Positions 1 to 5,994 are shown, numbered from the stretch's first letter. The stretch is DNA of 6,051 bases from Flavobacterium sp. (GCA_003449615.1 DMHA01000424.1:1-6051); one strand, 5' to 3'. The notes: a model not told the origin generated them from the sequence alone. Translations and numbers: made by a program.

Positions 1-60
1 AATATCAATGGTAATATCAATGGCAATATCAATGGTAATATCAATGGCAATTTCAATGGC
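1..60. repeat. 12-bp tandem repeat (AATATCAATGGY), five units
   Basis: Five head-to-tail copies of AATATCAATGGY are present. The last base of the unit alternates T/C, so bases 1-24 and 25-48 are identical and the true period may be 24 bp. The fifth unit carries one change (ATC to TTC). The array reaches the window edge and may continue upstream. Because 12 is a multiple of 3, most frames stay open: frame 1 reads Asn-Ile-Asn-Gly repeats and runs on to a TAA at 94-96, so it could be the tail of an upstream gene. The array could equally be an intergenic satellite. Confidence 0.9.
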
Positions 61-99
61 ACAAAACATTTGTGCTTTATTGACAAAAAATCATAAATT

Positions 100-609
100 A
101 TGACTTCAAAACATCCTTCTGAATCTTTGACCGTATTGACGGATATCGTTTTGCCCAGCGAAACTAACGCTTTGAACAATCTTTTTGGTGGCGAATTGTT
201 GGCCCGTATGGATCGTGCTGCGAGTATTGCTGCAGGAAGGCATTCGCGAAGCATTTCAGTAACTGTTTCGGTAAACCACGTGGCTTTCAACAAAGCTATT
301 CCGCTGGGAAGCGTGGTTATTGTAGAGGCTAAAGTATCAAGAGCTTTCAAAACTTCAATGGAAATTTACCTCGACGTTTGGATTGAAGACAGAGAATCTG
401 GCGAAAGAATCAAATCCAATGAAGCCATCTATACCTTTGTTGCCGTTGACGAAACGGGAAAACCAGTTGAAGTACCGCCCATCATTCCCGAAACCAAACT
501 TGAAAAACACCGTTTTGATGACGCATTGAGAAGAAAACAATTGAGTTTGGTCTTGGCGGGAAAATTAAATCCTCAAGATGCTTCAGAATTGAAGGCGTTG
601 TTTGTGTGA
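100..609 (+). CDS. acyl-CoA thioesterase, hotdog fold (YciA/BACH-like)
   Basis: This is probably a cytosolic acyl-CoA hydrolase that releases free fatty acid and CoA. The 169-residue length fits single-hotdog-domain members of the YciA/BACH (4HBT) family. The N-terminal part shows the family pattern: ETNALNNLFGGELLARMD at 21-38, with the Asn/Gly-Gly turn and Asp38 where the catalytic acid sits in the long hotdog helix. SVTVSVNHVAF at 53-63 is the central strand, and YTFVAVDETGKPVEVP at 111-126 is the typical end of the domain. The tail from 134 on is charged and helical. The ATG at 100 follows an A-rich leader and gives the usual family N-terminus. I see no convincing promoter in the 40 bases between the tandem repeat and the start. 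The last 20 codons are duplicated after the toxin-antitoxin genes. Chain-length specificity cannot be read from the sequence. Confidence 0.9.
   Translation: MTSKHPSESLTVLTDIVLPSETNALNNLFGGELLARMDRAASIAAGRHSRSISVTVSVNHVAFNKAIPLGSVVIVEAKVSRAFKTSMEIYLDVWIEDRESGERIKSNEAIYTFVAVDETGKPVEVPPIIPETKLEKHRFDDALRRKQLSLVLAGKLNPQDASELKALFV
546..609 (+). repeat. direct repeat, copy 1 (3' end of thioesterase gene)
   Basis: The final 64 bases of the thioesterase gene, including its TGA, match 1340-1403 at 58 of 64 positions with no gaps. The two copies start 794 bp apart and enclose the toxin-antitoxin module. Weaker similarity seems to continue about 20 bases past the stop codon (near 617-638 and 1412-1433, with a one-base offset), but that part is uncertain. 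Confidence 0.9.
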
Positions 610-652
610 AACATTCGACTTTCTAATCATTTGATAAAATGGAGCAAAAACA

Positions 653-683
653 TTTGTATATGTTCCATTATTAGTTAACTTTG
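653..683 (+). promoter_or_regulatory. Bacteroidota-type promoter of the toxin-antitoxin module
   Basis: TTTG at 653-656, a 19-base spacer, then TAACTTTG at 676-683 match the Bacteroidota sigma-factor consensus (TTTG near -33, TAnnTTTG near -7). Transcription should start only about 5-7 bases after 683, which is at or within a few bases of the toxin ATG at 688, so the toxin message may be leaderless. Two small symmetric sites overlap the promoter: AGTTAACT (673-680) on the -7 box and AACAT-N6-ATGTT (649-664) over the -33 box. Either could be the operator bound by the XRE antitoxin, but this is inference. Confidence 0.65.
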
Positions 684-687
684 CGTA

Positions 688-1026
688 ATGGAAAAAATTA
701 GACAAATTCATTTTTACAAAAACCACTTTGAGGATTTCTTTGAAAAGCAAACCGAAAAAGTAAAAGATAAAATTGATGAAGTCTTGTTTTTAATAACTGT
801 TATCGAAAGAGTTCCAAGAAAATTCCTAAAGCACATAGAAGGAACCAACGGACTTTATGAAATTAGAGTAGAGCTTGGCAGCAATATTTATAGAATATTT
901 TGCTGTTTTGACGAAGGACGCTTGGTAGTATTATTCAATGGATTTCAAAAGAAAACCCAAAAGACTCCTAAAGCAGAAATTGACAAAGCAGAGAAATTAA
1001 AAACGGAATATTTTAATGAAAAATAA
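688..1026 (+). CDS. type II toxin, RelE/HigB-like (Gp49 family)
   Basis: This is probably a ribosome-dependent or free mRNA interferase of the RelE/ParE superfamily, closest by eye to the phage Gp49/HigB-like group (Pfam PF05973). Its 112 residues are normal for that group. Visible signatures are an N-terminal helix pair with FEDFF at 14-18 and [13 protein letters not shown] at 24-36, the strand [20 protein letters not shown] at 55-74, and the C-terminal block [20 protein letters not shown] at 85-104, where the family's basic active-site residues lie. The ATG at 688 sits just behind a strong promoter. The 3' end overlaps the annotated antitoxin start by 11 bases, or lies one base before an alternative antitoxin ATG at 1028. 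The toxin-first order is that of HigBA systems. No frameshift or truncation is seen, so the module appears intact. Confidence 0.88.
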   Translation: MEKIRQIHFYKNHFEDFFEKQTEKVKDKIDEVLFLITVIERVPRKFLKHIEGTNGLYEIRVELGSNIYRIFCCFDEGRLVVLFNGFQKKTQKTPKAEIDKAEKLKTEYFNEK

Positions 1027-1330
1027 AATGGAAACAAAGATAAAAAACACAACAACATTTGAACAACATCTTGACAAACGTTATGGAGCAGTTGGTTCTA
1101 TAAAACGTGCCGAATTTGAAATTAAAGCAAAAGCATTTTCTATTGGCGAAATGATAAAAGAGGAAAGGCTTCTGGCTCATTTAACTCAAGAACAACTTGC
1201 CGAAAAAACGGGAACTAAAAAAAGTTTCATCTCTAGAATTGAAAACGGACATAGCGATATTCAACTTTCAACATTGTACAAACTTTTAGAAATTGGACTT
1301 GGGAAAAAAGTGGCTTTTTCTTTTAAATAA
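1016..1330 (+). CDS. antitoxin, XRE-family HTH (HigA-like)
   Basis: This is a DNA-binding antitoxin expected to neutralise the upstream toxin by direct binding and to repress their shared promoter. An N-terminal segment (about 12-45, EQHLDKRYG then a charged helix) probably contacts the toxin. A helix-turn-helix of the HTH_3/XRE type fills 45-101: [11 protein letters not shown] at 56-66 covers helix 2, and [12 protein letters not shown] at 67-78 the recognition helix. The length of 104 residues is typical. Two starts are possible: ATG 1016, overlapping the toxin stop by 11 bases (translational coupling), or ATG 1028, one base after that stop, giving 100 residues. Neither has a clear ribosome binding site, as is common in this phylum. 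The stop is ten bases before the orphan thioesterase tail. Confidence 0.88.
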   Translation: MKNKMETKIKNTTTFEQHLDKRYGAVGSIKRAEFEIKAKAFSIGEMIKEERLLAHLTQEQLAEKTGTKKSFISRIENGHSDIQLSTLYKLLEIGLGKKVAFSFK

Positions 1331-1339
1331 ATATGGATT

Positions 1340-1403
1340 TTTGGTCTTTGATGGAAAATTGAATCCTCAAGATGCTACCGAATTGAAGGCGTTGTTTGTG
1401 TGA
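1340..1403 (+). pseudogene. orphan copy of the thioesterase 3' end (direct repeat, copy 2)
   Basis: This is a 64-base remnant matching the end of the thioesterase gene (546-609) at 58 of 64 positions. In the frame that ends at TGA 1401-1403 its last 20 codons give 17 of 20 identical residues. Changes are Leu to Phe, Ala to Asp and Ser to Thr, plus a silent TTA/TTG, so the copy diverged as coding sequence rather than by random decay. It has no start codon or upstream body and cannot make a thioesterase. It lies directly between the antitoxin and the convergent tag gene, where the original thioesterase end would be expected if the toxin-antitoxin genes were a later insertion. Confidence 0.85.
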
Positions 1404-1426
1404 TTTTTTTGGACTAAATTTTCATT

Positions 1427-1993
1427 TCACAAAGCATTATTTCTTTTAAAACAATCTTCAACATGATCATTCACCATGCCAGTGGCCTGAAGATGAGCAT
1501 AAATAACCGTGGAACCCACAAATTTGAACCCTCTTTTTTTTAGATCTTTACTCACTTTGTCTGAAAGTGGAGAACTTGCAGGAAGATCTTTTAGTGTTTT
1601 TGGTTTGTTATCCACAATTTCTCCATTTGTAAAACCCCAAATGTATTGGCTGAAACTACCAAATTCTTCTTGAACTTTTATAAATGCAATGGCATTAGTT
1701 ACTGCTGCTCTAATTTTTAATTGATTGCGAATAATTCCAGCATCGAGTAGTAATTCCTGAATTTTATTTTCAGAATATTGAGCAACTTTTTTATAATCGA
1801 AATCATCAAAAGCCAAACGAAAGTTGTCTCTTTTTTTTAGAATGGTAATCCAACTCAATCCTGCCTGAAAAGTTTCGAGAATCAGGAATTCAAATAATTT
1901 TTGGTCATCATAAACAGGAACGCCCCATTCTTCGTCGTGGTATTTTTTATATAAATCACTCGACAAACACCAGTCGCATCTTTTTATTTCCAT
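1427..1993 (-). CDS. tag: DNA-3-methyladenine glycosylase I
   Basis: This enzyme removes 3-methyladenine from alkylated DNA, the first step of base excision repair in the cytosol. The 188-residue length equals the family norm. The zinc-binding set of Tag is complete: Cys6 and His19 (in CDWC...YHDEEWGVP) and His177 and Cys181 (in MVNDHVEDC). Glu40 in LETFQAGLSWITILKKR (39-55) corresponds to the base-recognition Glu of the E. coli enzyme, and Tyr18 and Trp48 occupy the aromatic pocket positions. GFKFVGSTVIYAHLQATGMVNDH (155-177) is the other hallmark block. The start lies two bases after the plsC stop on the same strand, so it is probably transcribed from the plsC promoter. It converges on the thioesterase/toxin-antitoxin side, with no clear terminator hairpin between them. 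Confidence 0.95.
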   Translation of the reverse strand: MEIKRCDWCLSSDLYKKYHDEEWGVPVYDDQKLFEFLILETFQAGLSWITILKKRDNFRLAFDDFDYKKVAQYSENKIQELLLDAGIIRNQLKIRAAVTNAIAFIKVQEEFGSFSQYIWGFTNGEIVDNKPKTLKDLPASSPLSDKVSKDLKKRGFKFVGSTVIYAHLQATGMVNDHVEDCFKRNNAL

Positions 1994-1995
1994 AA

Positions 1996-2730
1996 CTAAA
2001 TTTTTATCCCTTGAATAATGGTTTTTTTGGTTTTTTCGAATATTTCATCAAAAGTAAAATCGCTAACTTTAATGGATTTGTGAACCGTAAAAAAGATGTG
2101 ATGTCCAACACTCAACTGAAAATAACCATATTGATATACTTTCCAAGAATTGTTAATAGTTATAGGAACAATATAGGCAGAAGGGGCATATTTACACAAA
2201 ATTTTTAATCCACTTTGGGCAAATTCTAAAGGTTCTCCGTTTTTACTTCTGGTTCCTTCAGGGAAAATAACAGCAGAACATTTTTCTTTTTCAATATATT
2301 CTGCCAAGGATTTTATTTTTGGAATAGCTTGTTTGGGATTGTTTCGGTCAATCATTACATATTTTCCATTTCTCAAAAAATAAGAAACACTCGGAATGCC
2401 TTTGCCCAACTCTTTTTTTGTAACAAAAAGACAATTAAATTTTCGCAAATACCAAATAATTCCCGCTGTATCTAACAGACTTTGATGATTGGATACAAAA
2501 ATCAAAGGGACATTTTTTGGTATAAGTTCTATATTTTCGAATGTAAATCTTGTGCCTAAAATATGATTGCATTTCAAACTAAAATAACCCACATAATCAA
2601 AGGAGGTTTTCAATCCCTTGTCGCCAAAAATCTTAAATGCCATCCACTGAATGGGATGAATAATACACATTACCGACAAGTAAACGATATAATAAATCAG
2701 GGTTATGGGGTATAATAAAATTTTCTTCAT
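1996..2730 (-). CDS. plsC: 1-acyl-sn-glycerol-3-phosphate acyltransferase (PlsC-type)
   Basis: This is a membrane-associated acyltransferase of the LPLAT/PlsC family, most likely converting lysophosphatidic acid to phosphatidic acid in phospholipid synthesis. At 244 residues it has the usual length. A hydrophobic N-terminal segment (about 4-30) probably anchors it in the inner membrane. Catalytic motif I is NHQSLLD (81-87; His82 and Asp87 form the H-x4-D pair), motif II lies near IDRN (127-130), motif III is FPEGTRS (156-162), and motif IV is VPITINNSW (188-196). It is the first gene of a plsC-tag pair, and the ATG at 2730 follows a short leader from a divergent promoter region shared with rnpA. 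Acylation of a different lysolipid, for example an aminolipid, cannot be excluded. Confidence 0.9.
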   Translation of the reverse strand: MKKILLYPITLIYYIVYLSVMCIIHPIQWMAFKIFGDKGLKTSFDYVGYFSLKCNHILGTRFTFENIELIPKNVPLIFVSNHQSLLDTAGIIWYLRKFNCLFVTKKELGKGIPSVSYFLRNGKYVMIDRNNPKQAIPKIKSLAEYIEKEKCSAVIFPEGTRSKNGEPLEFAQSGLKILCKYAPSAYIVPITINNSWKVYQYGYFQLSVGHHIFFTVHKSIKVSDFTFDEIFEKTKKTIIQGIKI

Positions 2731-2746
2731 CTTTCAAAATTACACA

Positions 2747-2754
2747 CAAAAGTA
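2747..2754 (-). promoter_or_regulatory. probable -7 box of the plsC-tag promoter
   Basis: On the minus strand this reads TACTTTTG, a match to the Bacteroidota -7 consensus TAnnTTTG, 16 bases before the plsC start codon. A second match, TAATTTTG (2735-2742), is closer and would give an almost leaderless transcript. No good -33 TTTG is seen at the right distance for either, so the choice is unsettled. Confidence 0.45.
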
Positions 2755-2812
2755 ATAAATATTTTCAGCCTTCGATTTCAATACAAAACATTTATCTTTT
2801 AGGGTTTAATTG

Positions 2813-2820
2813 TACCTTTG
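2813..2820 (+). promoter_or_regulatory. -7 box of the rnpA promoter
   Basis: TACCTTTG matches TAnnTTTG exactly and lies 32 bases before the rnpA ATG, leaving a leader of about 25 bases. The -33 region near 2791 (TTTATC) is a weak match to TTTG. Together with the plsC boxes it makes 2731-2852 a divergent promoter region. Confidence 0.55.
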
Positions 2821-2852
2821 CTTACTAAAATATTTGCCTTCATATAAATAAA

Positions 2853-3245
2853 ATGAAATTCACTTACCCTAAAACCGAAAAGCTTAAAAGCAAAATCACG
2901 ATAGATTTGCTTTTTTCCAAAGGCAAATCCGTGTCCAAATATCCTTTGAGACTGGTTTTTGTGGAAAATGATTATGGGATTCCAAATGATTCTGAACAGA
3001 TGTTAAAAATGGGGGTTTCGGTTTCCAAGAAATACTTTAAACACGCTGTGGACAGAAATTACTTCAAACGGGTACTTCGAGAAACCTATCGTTTGAACAA
3101 ACACATTCTGATGGATAATTTGGATAAAAACTATGCTTTTATGTTTTTTTACCAAAGCAAAGACAGATTGACTTATGAGGAAATTAACACCAAAACCATT
3201 CAATTGTTTGAAAAATTTGTATCGCAGTTAAAAAACGAGGAATAG
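2853..3245 (+). CDS. rnpA: ribonuclease P protein component
   Basis: This is the small basic protein subunit of RNase P, which helps the catalytic RNA trim the 5' leader of precursor tRNAs. Its 130 residues are normal for the family. The N-terminal EKLKSKITIDLLFSKGKSV (9-27) resembles the usual lead-in to the central cleft. MGVSVSKKYFKHAVDRNYFKR (53-73) carries the conserved V-x-RN-x-x-KR 'RNR' signature (Arg68, Asn69, Lys72, Arg73), followed by LRETYR (75-80). The ATG at 2853 is preceded by a TAnnTTTG promoter and an A-rich leader. No rpmH lies beside it, unlike in many other phyla. Its downstream partner here is an S41 protease operon, so far as I recall a frequent arrangement in Flavobacteriaceae. 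Confidence 0.95.
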   Translation: MKFTYPKTEKLKSKITIDLLFSKGKSVSKYPLRLVFVENDYGIPNDSEQMLKMGVSVSKKYFKHAVDRNYFKRVLRETYRLNKHILMDNLDKNYAFMFFYQSKDRLTYEEINTKTIQLFEKFVSQLKNEE

Positions 3246-3305
3246 ACTTCTATTTTTTATACGAATAGTCATTATTTTTACGTTCTGATATTCAAAACAA
3301 TAATC

Positions 3306-3327
3306 GATTTTCGAAATCATTTTTTTT
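3306..3327 (+). terminator. weak candidate intrinsic terminator after rnpA
   Basis: A small stem (GATTT 3306-3310, loop TCG, AAATC 3314-3318) is followed by eight T residues (3320-3327), 60 bases after the rnpA stop. The five-pair, AT-rich stem is thin, so termination here would be inefficient. Confidence 0.25.
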
Positions 3328-3330
3328 CAA

Positions 3331-3380
3331 GACCTAACAGGTTCTAAAGACCTAACAGGTTTTTGAAACCTGTTAGGTCT
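3331..3380. repeat. palindromic intergenic repeat with an extra direct copy
   Basis: A perfect 15-bp inverted repeat, AGACCTAACAGGTTT at 3348-3362 and its complement at 3366-3380, encloses a 3-base loop (TTG). A further direct copy of 13 bases, GACCTAACAGGTT, sits at 3331-3343, 18 bases before the matching part of the left arm, and could pair with the right arm instead. No T-tract follows the hairpin on either strand, so it is not a standard terminator. I recall CCTAACAGG/CCTGTTAGG palindromes as common between genes in Flavobacterium-type genomes, which would make this a REP-like element. That is memory, not a search. Confidence 0.9.
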
Positions 3381-3432
3381 AAACCAAAGAAGATCAGCAA
3401 TTTATTTCAAAACTTAATCAAACCAAAATCTT

Positions 3433-4323
3433 ATGAAAAATCTACTCCTATTTATGATGTTACTTTTGTTGTTTTCTGGTTGTGAAAAATCGGAAGAAGC
3501 TTCTGAAAATCAGCAAACAGCTGCATACGAAGCCATTTCAGAAAATGCAGATGTGAAAGTATCTGAAAGCCTAGATGAATCAGCAGCACCTCCTCCGCCA
3601 GAGGTTGATCAAGTGAAATTTGTTAAGCCTGTAGTTGCAAATGCAGAAGAAAATGTTGTTGAAAAAACTGAACAAAAAATCATTAAAAATGGTAATATTA
3701 AATTTGAAACCAATGATTTAGGCGAAACTTACAACCAAATGATTGCGGCTGTAAAAAAACACAACGCTATTATTCAAAACGATACCGAAGGCAAAGAATA
3801 TGGCTCGATTTTTAGACGAATTACGGTTCGTGTTCCCAGCAAAAACTTCGATTTATTTTTGACTGATATTTCCAAAGGGGTTTCTTATTTTGACAACAAA
3901 GAAATTTCATCACAAGATGTAACCGAGGAATACATTGATGTTGCTGCCCGTTTGAAAGCCAAAAAAAAGCTCGAAACTCGTTATCTCGAACTTTTGAAAA
4001 AAGCCAATAAGGTTTCGGAAATGTTGGAAATCGAAGCACAACTTTCGGCTATTCGCGAAGAAATTGAAGCCAAAGAAGGACAATTGCGTTATATGCAAAG
4101 TCGGGTTTCGATGAGTACCATCAACATCGAATTTTACAAAACCGTTGCCATTGAAGAAGGCATAACGGTTTCCTACGGCTCTAAAATTTGGAACGCCATT
4201 TCCTCTGGTTTCAATGGAATTTCAAGTTTCTTCATCGGATTACTCAGTATTTGGCCTTTTCTCATTATTTTAGCGGTATCGTTTTACTATATTAGAAAAC
4301 GATTTAAGAAAAAAACCACATAA
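3433..4323 (+). CDS. DUF4349-domain lipoprotein with C-terminal membrane segment
   Basis: This is an envelope protein of unknown molecular function. Residues 1-17 form a lipoprotein signal (hydrophobic LLLFMMLLLLF, lipobox FSGC, acylated Cys17). Residues 18-80 are an acidic, Ala/Glu/Ser-rich linker with a PPPP run at 53-56. The DUF4349 region spans about 81-285: IIKNGNIKFETNDL at 83-96, RRITVRVPSKNFD at 128-140, then SSQDVTEEYIDVAARLKAKKKL at 159-180, leading into a long charged coiled coil to about 220. A strand (SRVSMSTINIEFY, 223-235) follows, then a hydrophobic segment (about 262-287) and a basic tail RKRFKKK, which predicts a cytoplasmic C-terminus. The total of 296 residues is usual for this family. 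The S41 protease gene starts two bases downstream, so they are one operon. No clear promoter was found. Confidence 0.85.
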   Translation: MKNLLLFMMLLLLFSGCEKSEEASENQQTAAYEAISENADVKVSESLDESAAPPPPEVDQVKFVKPVVANAEENVVEKTEQKIIKNGNIKFETNDLGETYNQMIAAVKKHNAIIQNDTEGKEYGSIFRRITVRVPSKNFDLFLTDISKGVSYFDNKEISSQDVTEEYIDVAARLKAKKKLETRYLELLKKANKVSEMLEIEAQLSAIREEIEAKEGQLRYMQSRVSMSTINIEFYKTVAIEEGITVSYGSKIWNAISSGFNGISSFFIGLLSIWPFLIILAVSFYYIRKRFKKKTT

Positions 4324-4325
4324 AA

Positions 4326-5963
4326 ATGATTTCTCCCTTTAAAAAAAAATATGTAATTCCTCTTGTTGCTTCGGCATTTCTATTTGTTGGCGTTAGTTTC
4401 AAAGATGATTTTTTTGAAATTGCCAAACAAATCGAAATATTTACCACGCTTTTCAAAGAACTGAACAAAAACTATGTCGATGAAACCAATCCGGGTGATT
4501 TGATGGACAAATCCATCAAGGGAATGTTGGCAAGTCTTGATCCTTACACGGTTTATTTTAACGAGCAAGATGTGGTGAAATTCAAAATCAACAACACGGG
4601 TGAATACACTGGAATAGGTGCGGTAATTACCCGGAAAAACGATAAATTAATCATTAAAGAACCCTACAAAAATTTTCCTGCCGACAAAGCGGGACTTAAA
4701 GCCGGTGACGAAGTGATTCAAATTGGCGATATTCTTTTGTCGGATTTCAAAGACGATGCTTCGCAACTTTTTAGAGGTGCCAAAAACACTAAAATTGAGG
4801 TCAAATATATTCGCCAAGGCAAAACCAATAATACACAAATCGTTCTGGATGAAGTAGAAGTAAAATCGGTTCCTTTTTTTGGAAAAATAGACGACAAAAC
4901 GGGCTATATTGTTTTGGCACGTTTCAATCAGAAAGCTTCTTTTGAAACCAAACAAGCCTTGGAACAACTAAAAAAAGAAGGAGCAGAAAGAATTGTTTTG
5001 GATTTGAGAGACAATCCTGGAGGTCTTTTGAACGAAGCGGTAAATATTTGTAATTTGTTTGTGCCAAAAAATGAAGTTATTGTTACTACAAAATCAAAAA
5101 TTGAGAAACACAATAATACCTACAAAACTTCGAAAGAACCAGTAGATACTGAAATTCCATTGGCCATTATTGTTAACGGAAAAAGTGCTTCGGCATCGGA
5201 AATTGTGTCGGGAGCCTTGCAGGATTTAGATCGTGCAGTTATTATTGGCAGTCGCAGTTTTGGAAAAGGATTGGTGCAAAGACCAGTTGATTTAACGTAT
5301 GGAACCCAACTGAAAGTGACTATTTCGCGCTATTACACGCCTTCAGGAAGATGTATTCAAGCATTAAATTACAATCAAAAAGACAAAAACGGACTGGCCA
5401 CCAAAACCGAAGCCAAGAATTATAACGCCTTCAAAACCAGAAAAGGACGAACGGTTTATGATGGTGGCGGCATTCAGCCCGACATCGAATTGGAAGAAAC
5501 TAAAACGAGTCCGATTACAAATTCCTTGCTCAAAAACGACGGGATTTTTGACTATGTAACTTCCTATTATTACAAAAATTTATCGCTTGGCGATAAAATC
5601 CCAACCATTTCAGATTCCGATTTTTTAGATTTTAAACAATATTTAAAAACTCAAAAATTTTCGTTCGACACCGAAACAGAATTGGCTTTGAAAAACACTT
5701 TGGCTGCAGCCAAAAAAGAAAATATTGACGAAAGTATTACCACAGAATACCAACAATTGCTAGCGGCGCTTCAAAAAAGTGAAGAAATTTTATTGGATAA
5801 AAACAAAAAAGAAATCAAAAATTTAATCCTTATCGAAATCATCAAACGGTATCAATATCAAGAAGGATTGTATCAATATTTTTTGAAAAACAATTCCGAA
5901 ATTAAGAAAGCCACAAGCATTTTGGATAACAGTGCCGAATATAAGAGTATCTTGAAAATGTGA
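4326..5963 (+). CDS. S41-family C-terminal processing peptidase with PDZ domain
   Basis: This is an envelope serine protease of the CtpA/Prc family that cleaves proteins near their C-termini, probably on the periplasmic side. An N-terminal signal anchor covers about 9-25 after a basic start (KKKY). A helical region contains the family hallmark LASLDPYTVYF (68-78). A PDZ domain covers about 92-165 (TGIGAVITRKN, ADKAGLKAGDEVIQI). The protease core follows, with DLRDNPGGLL (226-235) and SASASEIVSGALQD (287-300). The Ser289, Lys314 (in SFGKG) and Gln318 spacing matches the Ser/Lys/Gln catalytic set of CtpB, so the enzyme looks active. GGGIQPDIELE (380-390) closes the core. About 150 residues follow, helical and Lys/Glu-rich, of unassigned function. 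The 545-residue total is long for simple CtpA but ordinary, as I recall, for Bacteroidota S41 proteins. Its start is two bases after the DUF4349 stop. Confidence 0.93.
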   Translation: MISPFKKKYVIPLVASAFLFVGVSFKDDFFEIAKQIEIFTTLFKELNKNYVDETNPGDLMDKSIKGMLASLDPYTVYFNEQDVVKFKINNTGEYTGIGAVITRKNDKLIIKEPYKNFPADKAGLKAGDEVIQIGDILLSDFKDDASQLFRGAKNTKIEVKYIRQGKTNNTQIVLDEVEVKSVPFFGKIDDKTGYIVLARFNQKASFETKQALEQLKKEGAERIVLDLRDNPGGLLNEAVNICNLFVPKNEVIVTTKSKIEKHNNTYKTSKEPVDTEIPLAIIVNGKSASASEIVSGALQDLDRAVIIGSRSFGKGLVQRPVDLTYGTQLKVTISRYYTPSGRCIQALNYNQKDKNGLATKTEAKNYNAFKTRKGRTVYDGGGIQPDIELEETKTSPITNSLLKNDGIFDYVTSYYYKNLSLGDKIPTISDSDFLDFKQYLKTQKFSFDTETELALKNTLAAAKKENIDESITTEYQQLLAALQKSEEILLDKNKKEIKNLILIEIIKRYQYQEGLYQYFLKNNSEIKKATSILDNSAEYKSILKM

Positions 5964-5992
5964 TTCAAAACAAGTATTGTTTTGGTTTTGAA
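5964..5992 (+). terminator. candidate terminator after the S41 gene, two alternative hairpins
   Basis: Right after the TGA at 5961-5963, CAAAACAA (5966-5973) pairs perfectly with TTGTTTTG (5977-5984) over a 3-base loop, and a short GTTTT follows. Alternatively TTCAAAAC (5964-5971) pairs with GTTTTGAA (5985-5992). The two stems exclude each other. Both are AT-rich and the T-tract is short, so efficiency is uncertain. Confidence 0.4.
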
Positions 5993-5994
5993 AT

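Noticed and set aside
63..73. AAAACATTTGT shared by the thioesterase leader and the toxin promoter (647-657)
   Set aside because: The 11-base match is AT-rich and isolated. Beyond the TTTG there is no -7 box after the first copy, so chance is the simpler explanation.
1305..1319. AAAAAG-TGG-CTTTTT hairpin near the antitoxin 3' end
   Set aside because: It lies inside the coding sequence (Gly-Lys-Lys-Val-Ala-Phe), the stem is almost all A-T, and no proper T-tract follows. It is best explained by lysine and phenylalanine codons.
1404..1410. Run of seven T after the orphan thioesterase tail, possible terminator
   Set aside because: No stem of useful length precedes it on the plus strand, so it does not qualify as an intrinsic terminator.
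610..1430. CRISPR array, integrase or insertion-sequence remnant around the toxin-antitoxin cassette
   Set aside because: No regularly spaced short repeats, transposase or recombinase motifs, or terminal inverted repeats are visible. Only the thioesterase tail duplication marks the edges.
2011..2208. Plus-strand open frame opposite plsC
   Set aside because: It is antisense to a well-supported acyltransferase gene with intact motifs, and its translation resembles no protein family I recognise.
4647..4967. 106-codon minus-strand open frame inside the S41 gene
   Set aside because: It is Phe-rich, as expected for the complement of Lys-rich coding sequence, and it lies within the PDZ and core region of a clear protease gene.
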